In this document: positions 16,718-25,370 of the stretch, piece after piece
How the letters are laid out: every line of letters starts with the position of its first letter
Position numbering within the stretch: position 1 is the stretch's first letter
NCBI RefSeq assembly: GCF_019443325.1
Contig: NZ_CP080383.1
Span: 868,001-932,000 of the forward strand
DNA: 64,000 nt
From: Cryobacterium sp. PAMC25264
GTDB lineage: Bacteria > Actinomycetota > Actinomycetes > Actinomycetales > Microbacteriaceae
Reading direction: 5' to 3'
Translations under genes and position numbers: made by a program
The notes under the pieces: generated by a model
What the model saw: only the letters and a program-made list of their open reading frames with translations
Told to the model about the DNA's origin: nothing
Database searches by the model: none

Positions 16718-17500
16718 ATGAACTTGTCAGACGAAGGCAATCAGCCCGACCCACTCTCAACAGCGCGCGCCGTCATGCGTCGCGTCAAGCACCGACTGCC
16801 CGCAGACGAATTCGAGGTCGCTGACGCGACACTCTTCCTCTCCTCTGAATCCACCGTGCCGCGCGCAGCGTTCGCCGTCGTTTTCACCGGCGTCCCGCTT
16901 GGCATGGTGGCCGTGCAGTTCGAGGTGCCCGACGACATCGACACGATGGTTGACTCACTAGTGGCCGGGTTGCTCGAGAAGAGGCAGCGCAGCTGGGAAG
17001 AGAACGGACCTGCTTCCGGGCCAATGTCGCTCGCAGACCTCACCCCGCAGGAGACCCTCTACGACGATCGCTCCAGCGACACCGAGGCTGCCTCAAAAGC
17101 TCGCGACGAGGCGCCGGACTCTCAGGTCGACCGAGTGACCCTTGACCGCAGCGGAGTTTGGGTTCTCACCACGAGTTCCGGCGCCCGCGTGCTCGTAGCC
17201 GTAATAGTAGAACCGAGCACAACGAGACCGATGGTTACCGTGACCAGATTCGCCGCGGCCGGCTACGGCGACCAGTTCAACGGCGCTCCATTGACGGTTG
17301 CCGTGAGCGATCCTCCCGAAGTCGGCATGCGGTGGAGCGCGGAGGTAATCGCGGTGGATTCAAAGTATGTCGCGCACGACAGGATCGTTTACGGAAGCCA
17401 CAACGCCATGTACATATCAACGCCCGTGACCATGATCCAAGAGCTCACATACGACATGCTTGCCGCCGCCACGGGCACACCGGGTCAAAGCGCGACGTGA
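16718..17500 (+). CDS. Hypothetical protein, 260 aa
   Basis: Starts at an ATG with GAGAGGGAA upstream. It has two segments: an N-terminal ~130 residues rich in acidic and alanine residues, with a hydrophobic strand VPRAAFAVVFTGVPLGMVAVQFEV, and a C-terminal ~110 residues with beta-rich sequence (VWVLTTSSGARVLVAVIVE, VTRFAAAGYGDQFNG). No membrane segment, signal or known domain. It follows the metallophosphoesterase by 53 bases and may share its transcript. Confidence 0.6.
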   Translation: MNLSDEGNQPDPLSTARAVMRRVKHRLPADEFEVADATLFLSSESTVPRAAFAVVFTGVPLGMVAVQFEVPDDIDTMVDSLVAGLLEKRQRSWEENGPASGPMSLADLTPQETLYDDRSSDTEAASKARDEAPDSQVDRVTLDRSGVWVLTTSSGARVLVAVIVEPSTTRPMVTVTRFAAAGYGDQFNGAPLTVAVSDPPEVGMRWSAEVIAVDSKYVAHDRIVYGSHNAMYISTPVTMIQELTYDMLAAATGTPGQSAT

Positions 17501-17559
17501 CCTCATGACACCCATCCATGTGCGCCTAATGCAGCAACAGAGTGCTCGAATCGGAAGAA

Positions 17560-17970
17560 ATGGACAGATTCGACCGGCTGCAGAAAAAACTTCAAGCAAT
17601 TTTCAGGGAGCTCGGTGAGCAGTCCGAGACGACGCTCGGCCTGAATTTATGGACTGTCGGAAGAGCAATCGTTCACTTTTCGCGCCGCCGGGCACGCAAA
17701 ATGAATGCAATTTCTGGCACGTTTATTGAGGACGGCTCACTCATCTCGTGTCTTGGTGCGGCCCCGTATCGCCACGGAGAGCATTGGCGCCGGTCAAAAT
17801 TTTCGAATGACGGAGGCGCTCCTATCCCAGTCAGCCTCGGCGTTTGGGAGCGAGTTGGTAATTCCACACGTCGCGTAAACCGCAAGATCTCACACGTGGG
17901 GAACTATCTCGCAGCTGGCGTCAGCGCCGCAAAAGTCTTCGAAAATCGACTTGACGGTTTGGACAGCTGA
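17560..17970 (+). CDS. Hypothetical basic protein, 136 aa
   Basis: Start chosen at ATG 17560 (GTG 17542 is in frame, and a GGAAGAA lies just before the ATG). It begins with a charged helix MDRFDRLQKKLQAIFRELGE, then RRARK-rich sequence; no domain recognised. The last codons lie inside the left arm of an 18-base perfect inverted repeat, so the gene end and the hairpin overlap. Confidence 0.5.
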   Translation: MDRFDRLQKKLQAIFRELGEQSETTLGLNLWTVGRAIVHFSRRRARKMNAISGTFIEDGSLISCLGAAPYRHGEHWRRSKFSNDGGAPIPVSLGVWERVGNSTRRVNRKISHVGNYLAAGVSAAKVFENRLDGLDS

Positions 17971-18015
17971 GGGCCTTTGGTTGCGGACCTTTTGATACTG
18001 TCCAAACCGTCAAGT
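17949..18015. repeat. Perfect 18-bp inverted repeat
   Basis: Arms ACTTGACGGTTTGGACAG (17949-17966) and CTGTCCAAACCGTCAAGT (17998-18015) with a 31-base spacer. The left arm overlaps the stop of the preceding gene. It is too AT-balanced and lacks a T-tract for an ordinary terminator; a recombinase or regulator site, or a plasmid-type element, is possible. Confidence 0.8.
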
Positions 18016-18031
18016 AGCTGAGACGGGGCGC

Positions 18032-18072
18032 TGTTAGCGCCCCTCAGACGCGGTGTTAGCGACCGTCAGACG
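18032..18072 (+). repeat. Two 19-bp direct repeats, 22-base period
   Basis: TGTTAGCGCCCCTCAGACG (18032-18050) and TGTTAGCGACCGTCAGACG (18054-18072) match at 17 of 19 bases. Each can also fold as a small hairpin (GGGGCGC-TGTTA-GCGCCCC for the first). They lie 38 bases before the next start codon, as expected for operators or iterons. Confidence 0.75.
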
Positions 18073-18110
18073 TCGTCTACGCTCATGGCTACCAAGGAAA
18101 ACGAGGAGTC

Positions 18111-18713
18111 ATGAACACCCGAACCGAACCCGAAGCAACCGGTGGTGAGCTCGACCTCAGCGCAGCTCGACATGGCGCCGCGCATGCCATCGCGCACCTG
18201 CATTTCGGCGTGACCTTTGGTTCTGTAGGTCTCAGTCCTTCCGGTTGGTGCGAAGTCATCGATCCGGGGTGGGCAGCGAATGCTCAGACAAACGCGCGGA
18301 TCGCATTGGCCGGCCCGTGCATGGATCTAGCAGTCGACCTGATCGAAGATGAGGGCGATGAACCGATCGTCGTGCCATGGCTCGAGTCCTGGCGAGATGA
18401 CGTGGTGAACCAAGGAGACGGCTATCGAGACGACATGGTTGCAGCCCGTGGCGGCGTGGCCAACGAGGCAGCCTGGGCCCTGGCGTTATGTCGAACCAAT
18501 TTCGACCTCATCGATGAGGCAGCGATGCTGCTTGTCGCGGCCGCCACCAATGTCGAATACCTGACGTTCGCGGCCCAGCTCGATGGCCGGACACTAGCTG
18601 TCGGTCCTGACGAGCTGGAAGCCGCATACGACGACTTCGCGGGCGGACTGCTGGCACTCGAGGTTATCGATGAAGCAGTGATCGAGCACCTAGCGAGCGA
18701 GCTGGTGAAGTAG
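18111..18713 (+). CDS. Zincin-like protein with degenerate HEXXH
   Basis: 200 aa, ATG with GAGGAG upstream. Residues 21-35 read HGAAHAIAHLHFGVT, matching in position and context the HEAGHAVVALxLG helix of FtsH/M41-type and related phage/plasmid metallopeptidases. The catalytic Glu is Gly and the spacing is HGAAH, so proteolysis is unlikely unless another residue substitutes. The following ~60 residues (RIALAGPCMDLAVDLIEDEGDE) fit the third-ligand helix region of the family. It is followed directly (TAG-ATG) by another gene. Probably a binding or regulatory relative of island metallopeptidases. Confidence 0.55.
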   Translation: MNTRTEPEATGGELDLSAARHGAAHAIAHLHFGVTFGSVGLSPSGWCEVIDPGWAANAQTNARIALAGPCMDLAVDLIEDEGDEPIVVPWLESWRDDVVNQGDGYRDDMVAARGGVANEAAWALALCRTNFDLIDEAAMLLVAAATNVEYLTFAAQLDGRTLAVGPDELEAAYDDFAGGLLALEVIDEAVIEHLASELVK

Positions 18714-19064
18714 ATGACGAAGCTCAGCTTTGATGACCAGGACGAACTCGGTCGCGCCATCGCGGACGCCGTTACGGGAGTCTTCGACTGCCGCGGCAAA
18801 GCGGCAGGCCTGTCGCCGCTCTCGTGGACCATCAGTGCCGAAGACGAGACCGAATTCGAGGGAGCCCACCCCGGTGGACAGGGCGACTTAGGCGCTGAAC
18901 GACTTTGCATCGACTGGGCAGAATTCCTCGGCCTTCATGAGGAGCGCGGTGGGGACGAAGGCTGCCGAGCATGGTCCGGTGAGCTCGGGAACATGCGCCT
19001 CAGGCTCTTCGCGATCACCGACATGGACCTGCACGCATCGATCTATCTGTCTGACGCAGGGTAG
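18714..19064 (+). CDS. Hypothetical acidic protein, 116 aa
   Basis: The ATG follows the upstream stop without a gap, so translation is coupled. Acidic soluble protein (MTKLSFDDQDELGRAIADAV near the start) with no membrane segment or known motif. Its pairing with the zincin-like protein suggests a partner. Confidence 0.6.
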   Translation: MTKLSFDDQDELGRAIADAVTGVFDCRGKAAGLSPLSWTISAEDETEFEGAHPGGQGDLGAERLCIDWAEFLGLHEERGGDEGCRAWSGELGNMRLRLFAITDMDLHASIYLSDAG

Positions 19065-19390
19065 CTGATCCTTCACGTCGGCGAATAACCGCATGGTAGG
19101 CAGCGACCTCGCTGCACAGCCATCTAAAGTATCGCCGAGCCAGCGAACGGATGGCCGACGTCCTAGCGTGTCAATGGAGTCGGTAGTGTGCCGCGGGCCG
19201 GCGACTCCCTAGGAATGAATCACCACGTACGCTCATGTCTCTGTAGAACAACGCCGATTTGCGAATGCACCGAGACCAACGATTGGGTGGTCCCGCAGGC
19301 TGCTTGCAAGAAGTTCACGTACTTGCGGTGTTCGTGCATTGTCGGAGGTCGCTCTTACACTCGGGTTATCAAACGAAGGGCATAGCCGCG
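19065..19390. other. Intergenic, no supported gene
   Basis: About 325 bases between two plus-strand genes. Short ORFs such as 19188-19385 have no ribosome site or domain. No terminator or repeat seen. Confidence 0.4.
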
Positions 19391-19681
19391 ATGACACAAA
19401 CACCGGAACTGATCTACTGCCTCCGGGGCGCCCGCGCTTGCCAAACACATCGTGTTTCCTATCGCGCCTGGGAACGCTACGTCAACGCAGAGCTGGCGGC
19501 GCTAACCGATAACAAGGATCCGGTTCTCAACGAAGCAATCATCACAGGCATTTGGGGCAGGACGTGGCTTCCTCTGCGAAAGCCAGCTGCAATTGTGGCT
19601 GGGGTGATTGGTCTGTTTCGGAGCGGGGAAACGACGCGGACTGGTTGGCCTCCTGCCTTTGCCAGGATGGACGGGCTTTGA
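19391..19681 (+). CDS. Hypothetical ORF, possibly 5' part of a broken gene
   Basis: 96 codons from ATG 19391 (MTQTPELIYCLRGARACQTH and on). The first ~60 residues look like real protein (VSYRAWERYVNAELAALTDN), but the end is low-complexity and runs into a second ORF in another frame from 19608, so the two may be pieces of one disrupted gene. No domain recognised. Confidence 0.3.
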   Translation: MTQTPELIYCLRGARACQTHRVSYRAWERYVNAELAALTDNKDPVLNEAIITGIWGRTWLPLRKPAAIVAGVIGLFRSGETTRTGWPPAFARMDGL

Positions 19682-20351
19682 GGGCCGAGCACAAGCCAAG
19701 ATACGCTGCCGCCCACTGGAAGCAGACCCCCTGGCAGCCTTTTCGTCCCGAGCCATCGTGCCTGGACAAGCGATGGATTGGCTTTTCGCCGTTGATCCCG
19801 CCTGTGACGCTGAGCACAGTATTGCAGGCTGCAACGCGAATCACCCACGTTTCTATCGAGACACCGACCAGAAAAGTCACCTAGCGGCACCTCAGATTCT
19901 GGCCTACAGCCATTGTCCTGGTATTGAGGTCCGTGAGATAACCGTCATCAACGATGCAAGCCTCGACGTCAATGTCATCTGGGACACAAACGACGTCAAT
20001 AGGACAGGTGCCCGGAAGGAGCCGAAGAGCTTCCCCATCTTCCTGGACACGACGTACTTCCCAGTGCGCACGACCGCTGATGTACTCAACGGCATCGCCA
20101 AGTTACTGCCGCGGGAGAAAGCCGTGAGTTTGACCGCCGACAATCGTGCCACGCTTCGAGCGATCTTCGAAGCAATGTGGGTCAGAGCGGGGACCCCGGA
20201 AATCTCGTCTGCAGCCGAGTCCTGGGTGCGTCAGGATGTGCGAGATTGCATCCGAACGTCGCGGCACGAGCTTGTCGATGAAGAGCCGCCTGCCGCACAC
20301 GACTTCCAGAGTTGGAAGGATTACGTCGGGTCAGCGCACGAGACTGCTTAA
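19608..20351 (+). CDS. Hypothetical protein (or 3' part of a broken gene)
   Basis: Up to 247 codons. The part from ~19773 on reads as a normal soluble protein (MDWLFAVDPACDAEHSIAGC, ILAYSHCPGIEVREITVIND, FPIFLDTTYFPVRTTADVLN). The first 50 residues may be out-of-frame sequence. Several Cys/His pairs are present but no known motif. It stops 116 bases before a convergent gene. Confidence 0.45.
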   Translation: MVCFGAGKRRGLVGLLPLPGWTGFEGRAQAKIRCRPLEADPLAAFSSRAIVPGQAMDWLFAVDPACDAEHSIAGCNANHPRFYRDTDQKSHLAAPQILAYSHCPGIEVREITVINDASLDVNVIWDTNDVNRTGARKEPKSFPIFLDTTYFPVRTTADVLNGIAKLLPREKAVSLTADNRATLRAIFEAMWVRAGTPEISSAAESWVRQDVRDCIRTSRHELVDEEPPAAHDFQSWKDYVGSAHETA

Positions 20352-20467
20352 CGGGCTCACAGGAATTCAGAGTGCGTCCCATGCCACGGCCCGGTTTGCA
20401 GGGCGTCGATGAATCGAGCGCTCTCAATTAGTTCGAGAGGTTCCGCGATAGTGAGATCCAGGCGGTC

Positions 20468-21367
20468 TCACGACGAGGGTTGAGTGTTGGTCCCAAGCCG
20501 GAGATACCGCGGGGGCATTCTTGGCTTGAGCCGCGCTTCGTCTTCGGCGAGTCTGCGAAGTTGTTCCGAGAGGGCAGCGGTCGGGGCGTACCCGTTAGTG
20601 CTGCTGAGCAGAAATGCCTTTGCTGCAGCGATCCGATCTGGGGTGCGCCAGACGCTCTGCCAGCCATCTGTCTCGATGAGATTTCGTGCGACGACGCCTA
20701 AATCCGACTCGATCTCAGCGTATGCACCGATGGCCTTCACGCCCGCTAGCTCGACGGCGTCGCGAACCGCGCCCAGCACGAGCCCAGGGTCATCGTCTTC
20801 CTTGAGCAGGCCGCCGGCGAGACGCGTTGCTAGGGCCTTGCGGCCGCGAGTGCCTATACCGCGAACTGCGGGGAGTGCCTCTATCTCTTCAGCGAGTTCC
20901 CTCCGTCTGGCCCACATCGCGGCAACGTCTCTGGACCGGTTCTCCCGATCCCGTTCCTCTTGCTGGCCCTGCAGCTCACCTATTCGATCGCTCCACTCAG
21001 GAGTAGCCATATAGAGGAAGCTTTCGCCGGCAGCGACCCAACGAACGTACACGCCGTCGAGCTCGCCGTCATATTTCTTGTAGTCCTTGACCTCGGGCTC
21101 AAGTGCCGCACTTTCGTTTTCTTCGCTCACCTCTGAGATGAAGTCCTCGAAACTGAACTCCGTCGCGTCGATAGAAAGGAACGGCGCGTTCATCGCTCTT
21201 GCAACATCCAGCGCTTCGCCGAGTCCCACCTGAGCACTGACGAAAATAACGGTCGGTTCGGTACCGAAACTGGCGCTTAGGACTGGGAGGCCGCGTTCGC
21301 GTGCGCCGGCTCTCGCATCCTTGAGCACAAGCGCCATTTCGGGTCGTGGCGTGTGTTCGATCGTCAT
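20468..21367 (-). CDS. Hypothetical protein with central coiled coil, 299 aa
   Basis: Start taken at the ATG for MTIEHTPRPEMALVLKDARA; an ATG at 21478 adds only Arg/Pro-rich sequence. The N-terminal ~80 residues alternate beta/alpha (VLSASFGTEPTVIFVSAQVG). The middle is a charged helix (GELQGQQEERDRENRSRDVA). Then comes an Ala/Leu-rich helical part with an AVRGIGTRGRKALATRLAGG stretch resembling a small helix-hairpin-helix. Cytoplasmic, no known family recognised. Lies alone between convergent and divergent neighbours. Confidence 0.55.
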   Translation of the reverse strand: MTIEHTPRPEMALVLKDARAGARERGLPVLSASFGTEPTVIFVSAQVGLGEALDVARAMNAPFLSIDATEFSFEDFISEVSEENESAALEPEVKDYKKYDGELDGVYVRWVAAGESFLYMATPEWSDRIGELQGQQEERDRENRSRDVAAMWARRRELAEEIEALPAVRGIGTRGRKALATRLAGGLLKEDDDPGLVLGAVRDAVELAGVKAIGAYAEIESDLGVVARNLIETDGWQSVWRTPDRIAAAKAFLLSSTNGYAPTAALSEQLRRLAEDEARLKPRMPPRYLRLGTNTQPSS

Positions 21368-21694
21368 GGCATGACTGTACCGACTTTCCTGGGGGGAGCA
21401 GCCTGGGCGCCTGATAGGCGGTGGTGGCCTCGTGTTTCTCGATCGACCCGAACCAAGAACGCGGTCGTCCCTGAACATGGGGCATGGACCTGAATCGATT
21501 GCTGCACCACGCTGTCTTCACTGTCTGTCCACCTGCAAAGCGGCAGTTGCCCCGAGCGTCCTCACTGGGCGTGCCCATGCTGCCGCATCCCGCTTTTCAG
21601 TTCATGATGCAGGCCTGGCGACGCAGCCTGGTCTGCGTATGTTCTGAACGAGCCGGCGGTCGCAAGCTCGCGGCGCTGCCGATACCGTTGTGAA
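21368..21694. other. Intergenic, no supported gene
   Basis: About 327 bases separating two divergent genes; it must hold both promoters. Short plus-strand ORFs (21432, 21484) look like shadows. No repeat or palindrome of note. Confidence 0.4.
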
Positions 21695-22369
21695 ATGCCA
21701 ACGCTTAACGAGATACCTGAAGAGTTTCGGCTCAACTACTTCATGGGTGACATTGTCATCAGTGACAGCTTCGCCGAGCACGAGGCGCGAGTGATGTGGA
21801 ACACACTGCGAACTGCTGAACTTGTGAGAGGTAGGCGCCCCGAGATGTTCGGGCGGCTTCTGCCGGGGCTCCACGAAGCGTTTGTCTCGCCGAGAGTGCC
21901 CAAGGAGCTTCGGGAGATCGCCGTGTCCTTGATTGAAACGACGCGAAAGTGGCACAGTTACAGACGCGACTTGGTTCACAACCTGTTGACTGTGGGTTGG
22001 GGACGAGACGACGACGTGCACTCCGCGCTCGGGAAGCATCCGCCGCGACCAATGAGAGAAATCGTGAAGTGTGCCGAGGGGCTCCGGACTTCCGGCTATC
22101 GGCTCCGGGGCCTCTGTATCATCACGCCGTATTGGATTGGCGGGACGGGCGATGGCTGGGACGATGCGGAAGGGTTAAGGTCGTGGACGCGTGTAGCGAT
22201 GGGCCATATCGCGGATGTTCCCAGGTCCATTTTGGGAACTGAGGGGCCTGCGCCCGAGCCGCCGGGCGGATGGGATGCGATCGTCGCCGCCGCCAACACG
22301 CAGCGCGAGGCTGACGACGCCCGCCTTGACGACTACCAGATAGAAATCAACCAGGGCGACAAGGGCTGA
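21695..22369 (+). CDS. Hypothetical protein with RxxxxH (HEPN-like) motif
   Basis: 224-aa soluble, mostly helical protein. Residues ~88-104 read WHSYRRDLVHNLLTVGW, which contains an R-x4-H motif followed by Asn, as in HEPN RNases where the Arg and His form the active site. The surrounding helices (EHEARVMWNTLRTAELV and LREIAVSLIETTRKW) fit a HEPN-like bundle. The C-terminal ~70 residues are Pro/Gly-rich and acidic. Assignment is inferred from the motif only. It stands alone on the plus strand just upstream of an IS3 element. Confidence 0.5.
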   Translation: MPTLNEIPEEFRLNYFMGDIVISDSFAEHEARVMWNTLRTAELVRGRRPEMFGRLLPGLHEAFVSPRVPKELREIAVSLIETTRKWHSYRRDLVHNLLTVGWGRDDDVHSALGKHPPRPMREIVKCAEGLRTSGYRLRGLCIITPYWIGGTGDGWDDAEGLRSWTRVAMGHIADVPRSILGTEGPAPEPPGGWDAIVAAANTQREADDARLDDYQIEINQGDKG

Positions 22370-22688
22370 GACGAGCACGCCAACGAGGAGTCATTCCGGC
22401 CATTGGGAGATCTGGCGCCGTCACTCTCCCCGGAGTAAAGAACTCTCGGCTGTGAGAGCTAGCTTTCCCCAACTAGTGAGTGGTGTGCTTCTTCAGAAGT
22501 AGTACCAGAATCATTCGCCTCATTGGACCTTTCGTCGCGCTGTCCAAAGCTTTTGCCGAGGCCCTACGTGTCAGGGTTGGGTGAGGCCAGTAGCTCAGAG
22601 CAAGTCCGCCGTTTGATGTAGGGCGAGAACCAGGAAGTCCCCGATCATGTCCAGCCCATCGTTGATCGTCGTGCGCGACGATAGTTCC

Positions 22689-23087
22689 ATGAGTAACCGA
22701 AGTCCCGGCCCAAGGTCCGGCGGTCCCACGCCCCGCCGGTCCTACACGCCCGCGCAGAAGCTTGAGCATCTAGCCGCCTATGACGATGCCATCACCCGTA
22801 ACGAGGGCGGCGCGTATTTGCGCGAGCAGGGCATCTATTCCTCGCAGATCACGGAGTGGCGAAAGCTCCGCGACGCGGGCGTTCTTGAGGGTAAACAGCC
22901 GGGCGAGAAGATCGGCCGGTTGAGCGCGGAGCAAGCCGAGATCGCGAAGTTGCGCCGGCAACTGTCGCAGGCTGAGCAGCGGTTGGCGACCACGGAAGTA
23001 GCGCTGACGATCATGGGAAAAGCACACGAGCTCTTGGAGCAGTTGTCCAAGAGCTCGCGGGACGAACCCCCGCACACGAAATCCTGA
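22689..23087 (+). CDS. IS3-family transposase OrfA
   Basis: 132 aa from ATG 22689. N-terminal helix-turn-helix (RRSYTPAQKLEHLAAYDDAI, then YSSQITEWRKLRDAGVL) followed by a leucine-zipper-like coiled coil (AEIAKLRRQLSQAEQRLATT), the usual OrfA layout. The stop overlaps the OrfB ATG as TGATG. Confidence 0.88.
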   Translation: MSNRSPGPRSGGPTPRRSYTPAQKLEHLAAYDDAITRNEGGAYLREQGIYSSQITEWRKLRDAGVLEGKQPGEKIGRLSAEQAEIAKLRRQLSQAEQRLATTEVALTIMGKAHELLEQLSKSSRDEPPHTKS

Positions 23088-24096
23088 TGGCCGCCTACCG
23101 CGACCTCACCGCCGCAAACGTCCCGACCCGCACCGCGGCCCGGCTGGCCGGAGTATCTCGGGCCACCGCAACGCGAACACCGGTCCAAACCCCGACACGG
23201 CGGGTCTCGGCGGTGCCAGTGAACAAGCTCAGCGAGGCCGAGCGAGCCCAGATCCTGACGTTGGTTCTATCGCCCGAGCTGGTGGATCTGGCGCCGATCC
23301 AGATCTATGCCCGCCTGCTGGATCAGGGCGTGTATCTGGCGTCGATCTCCACGATTTACCGGGTGTTGGCGACGAACAAGCTCGTCAAGGAACGCCGCCG
23401 TCTGGCCCGCCACCCTGCCCGGGCGATCCGGAACTGGTCGCGACCGGGCCCGGCCAGGTCTACTCGTGGGACATCACCAAGCTCGCCGGGCCCGTCAAAG
23501 GCCGCTACTTCGACTGCTACGTGATGATCGATATCTACTCCCGCTACATCGTCGGCGCCTACGTTCACGCCTCAGAATCCGGCGAGCTCGCAGTGGAGAT
23601 GATGAAGGAAACCTTCGGCATCCACGGCGTTCCCCACGTTGTTCACGCCGACCGCGGCACGTCGATGACATCGAAGACCGTGGCCGCGTTGCTCTCGGAT
23701 TTGGAGGTCACGAAGTCGCATTCACGGCCCCGGGTGAGCAACGACAACCCGTACTCCGAGGCGTGGTTCAAGACGCTGAAGTTCGCCCCGGTGTTCCCGG
23801 AACGCTTCGGCACTCTCGGCGAAGCACGCCTCTTCATGAACCGATTCGTCGAGGGCTACAACCACACCCACCACCACACCGGCATCGGGTTGAACACGCC
23901 CGCCGACGTTCACTACGGCCTCGCCGCCGGCCGCGCCATCGAACGCGGCAAGGTCCTCGCCGCCGCCCGAGCACAGAACCCGGAACGCTTCAGCAGCAGT
24001 GCCCCACCGAAGATCCTCGCCCTACCCGGGCCAGCCTGGATCAACCAACCAGCCGAACCAGCCGTCGTGGAGGCCGAACGGAAACTAGCCGCCTAA
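23087..24096 (+). pseudogene. IS3-family transposase OrfB, one frameshift
   Basis: The integrase core is complete but split. The first frame runs from the ATG to about 23430 (LAPIQIYARLLDQGVYLASI, then STIYRVLATN). A one-base shift then restores ELVATGPGQVYSWDITKLAG (first catalytic Asp), VVHADRGTSM (second Asp) and SNDNPYSEAWFKTLKF (Glu). Without a programmed shift the protein is inactive. A sequencing error is possible. Confidence 0.85.
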
Positions 24097-24109
24097 ACTC
24101 ACGCTGGCC

Positions 24110-24604
24110 TCATTCACCTTGACAAATTCCGAGGAGGTCGAGGCTGAGTAGGTCAGAGAGATCTATTGACGTAGCCAAGGTTGTTTCATAGTGACTCGTA
24201 TGAAACGCATAGAGGATCTCGTTGAGTCGCTCACGATTTTCGTCGCGAACTAGCAAGCGCACGCGGCCAGCTGCTGAGTTGTAGTCGACGTAGTAGATGC
24301 TGAAGCTAGTTAGCCCGGCCGCACGATTCGCTTCCACTTGATCGGCGGCCTGCTTGGCTGCTTTCGCTACCGAATCGAGCAATCCAAGGTAGATCGGTAG
24401 CTTGACATCACGATCCGCCGTCTTCGTGTCGTGTGTAAGTCGACTAGCCTCCAACGAAACACGGGAGGCATCAATGGCAGAGCGAGTCTTGTCCATCTCC
24501 GCGTTCTTGCGGACGGTGTACCAAGCCGCCCCCGCTCCGAGCAGTATTGAAACCAGAGGAAGCACGAAGCCGGAGAGGAGAGAGCGCCAATCATCAGGGG
24601 TCAT
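24110..24604 (-). CDS. Membrane-anchored hypothetical protein, C-terminus replaced by IS3 end
   Basis: 164 residues from the ATG for MTPDDWRSLLSGFVLPLVSI. One N-terminal membrane anchor (SGFVLPLVSILLGAGAAWY), then a helical charged region (KTRSAIDASRVSLEASRLTH) and a soluble tail. The last four residues (CQGE) and the stop are encoded by the inverted end of the IS3 element, so the native end is lost. If the IS is removed, the frame continues at 22568 for 31 more codons (IRRASAKALDSATKGPMRR and on) to a stop at 22473. No family recognised. Confidence 0.6.
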   Translation of the reverse strand: MTPDDWRSLLSGFVLPLVSILLGAGAAWYTVRKNAEMDKTRSAIDASRVSLEASRLTHDTKTADRDVKLPIYLGLLDSVAKAAKQAADQVEANRAAGLTSFSIYYVDYNSAAGRVRLLVRDENRERLNEILYAFHTSHYETTLATSIDLSDLLSLDLLGICQGE

Positions 24605-24696
24605 ACCTGAGCCTAGGCCGCGTTCCATCAGTTGGTGTGGCTGCACCAGGAACCTTCGATCTTTCGCCCCGCAGGGCTCGTCGAGCATCAGTCGCG

Positions 24697-25245
24697 TTAC
24701 ACCAAGTCAGCGGCCGCCCAGGCAATCTGACGGCACAGCACACGTAGATCGTCAAGTTCGACCAGTGCCAAAGGATTGCCGTCCAGATTGAGCAACGGCG
24801 TGTGGTGAAGAATCAGCAAAGTCTCGGTGGCCGGCACGACGCTACTCGGCAACGCCCGCCAGCTCACCTCGAGGTTGACGTTGATCCAATGAACGATGGA
24901 GTCCCGGTCAGGCTTCTCGAAGCTGAAGTTGTACTTGTTCACCTTGTTCGCGAGCGAACCGGCCCGCGGGCGGAACCCCAGAACGGCTCCGATGCTGCGG
25001 AAGAAGGTGCCGTGCCCACGACCTCGGAGTTCGTTTCGGAGCATCCGGTCCTTGAGCGACGTTGCCTTCCCTATATAAATCAAGCGCGACGAGCGTTCGC
25101 CGAGTAGTGACTCGAATGGTTCTGGCAACGTTGACCCGATGCGGAGTCGAATGGCGTAGAGGCCGGGGGAGGGCGGTACGTCGGAATCGATGGACTCGGC
25201 GGGACGGAATGAGGCATCGTCGACGAGTTCTGCAGCGATGGTCAC
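24697..25245 (-). CDS. GIY-YIG nuclease-fold protein
   Basis: 182 aa. The GLYAIRL (residues ~28-34) and LIYIGKATSLKDRM (~55-68) segments give the GIY and YIG strands with the conserved Arg in the following helix, and HWINVNLEVSWRAL may carry the later part of the fold. Such proteins cleave DNA or, in phage-defence islands, act as standalone endonucleases. The catalytic Glu is less clear: a late ETLLILHHTPLLNLDGNPLA segment is typical (E plus HTPLLN). It is nine bases from a coding neighbour on the same strand, so the two may be co-transcribed. Confidence 0.75.
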   Translation of the reverse strand: MTIAAELVDDASFRPAESIDSDVPPSPGLYAIRLRIGSTLPEPFESLLGERSSRLIYIGKATSLKDRMLRNELRGRGHGTFFRSIGAVLGFRPRAGSLANKVNKYNFSFEKPDRDSIVHWINVNLEVSWRALPSSVVPATETLLILHHTPLLNLDGNPLALVELDDLRVLCRQIAWAAADLV

Positions 25246-25370
25246 AGCTGCAATCTTAGGCCGAGGGGGTCAGACGTCGAGATAGAAAGAGTCGAGCATT
25301 GACCCAGCCGCTGAGCGCCCCTAGCTCCGATGCAGAGTGGCGGCAGTTTTTCCGCGCCGTACCGCCCCGT

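Larger units (their letters stand above)
22569..24124 (+). mobile_element. IS3-family insertion sequence, transposase frameshifted
   Basis: 1,556 bp bounded by imperfect inverted ends that both begin TGTCA, share GGT, and continue TGAGGCCAG at positions ~13-22. It contains OrfA and a frameshifted OrfB. No target duplication is visible (ACG left, AAT right). The right end supplies the last codons and the stop of the adjacent minus-strand gene. The left flank continues that gene in frame, which suggests insertion into one gene. Confidence 0.75.
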
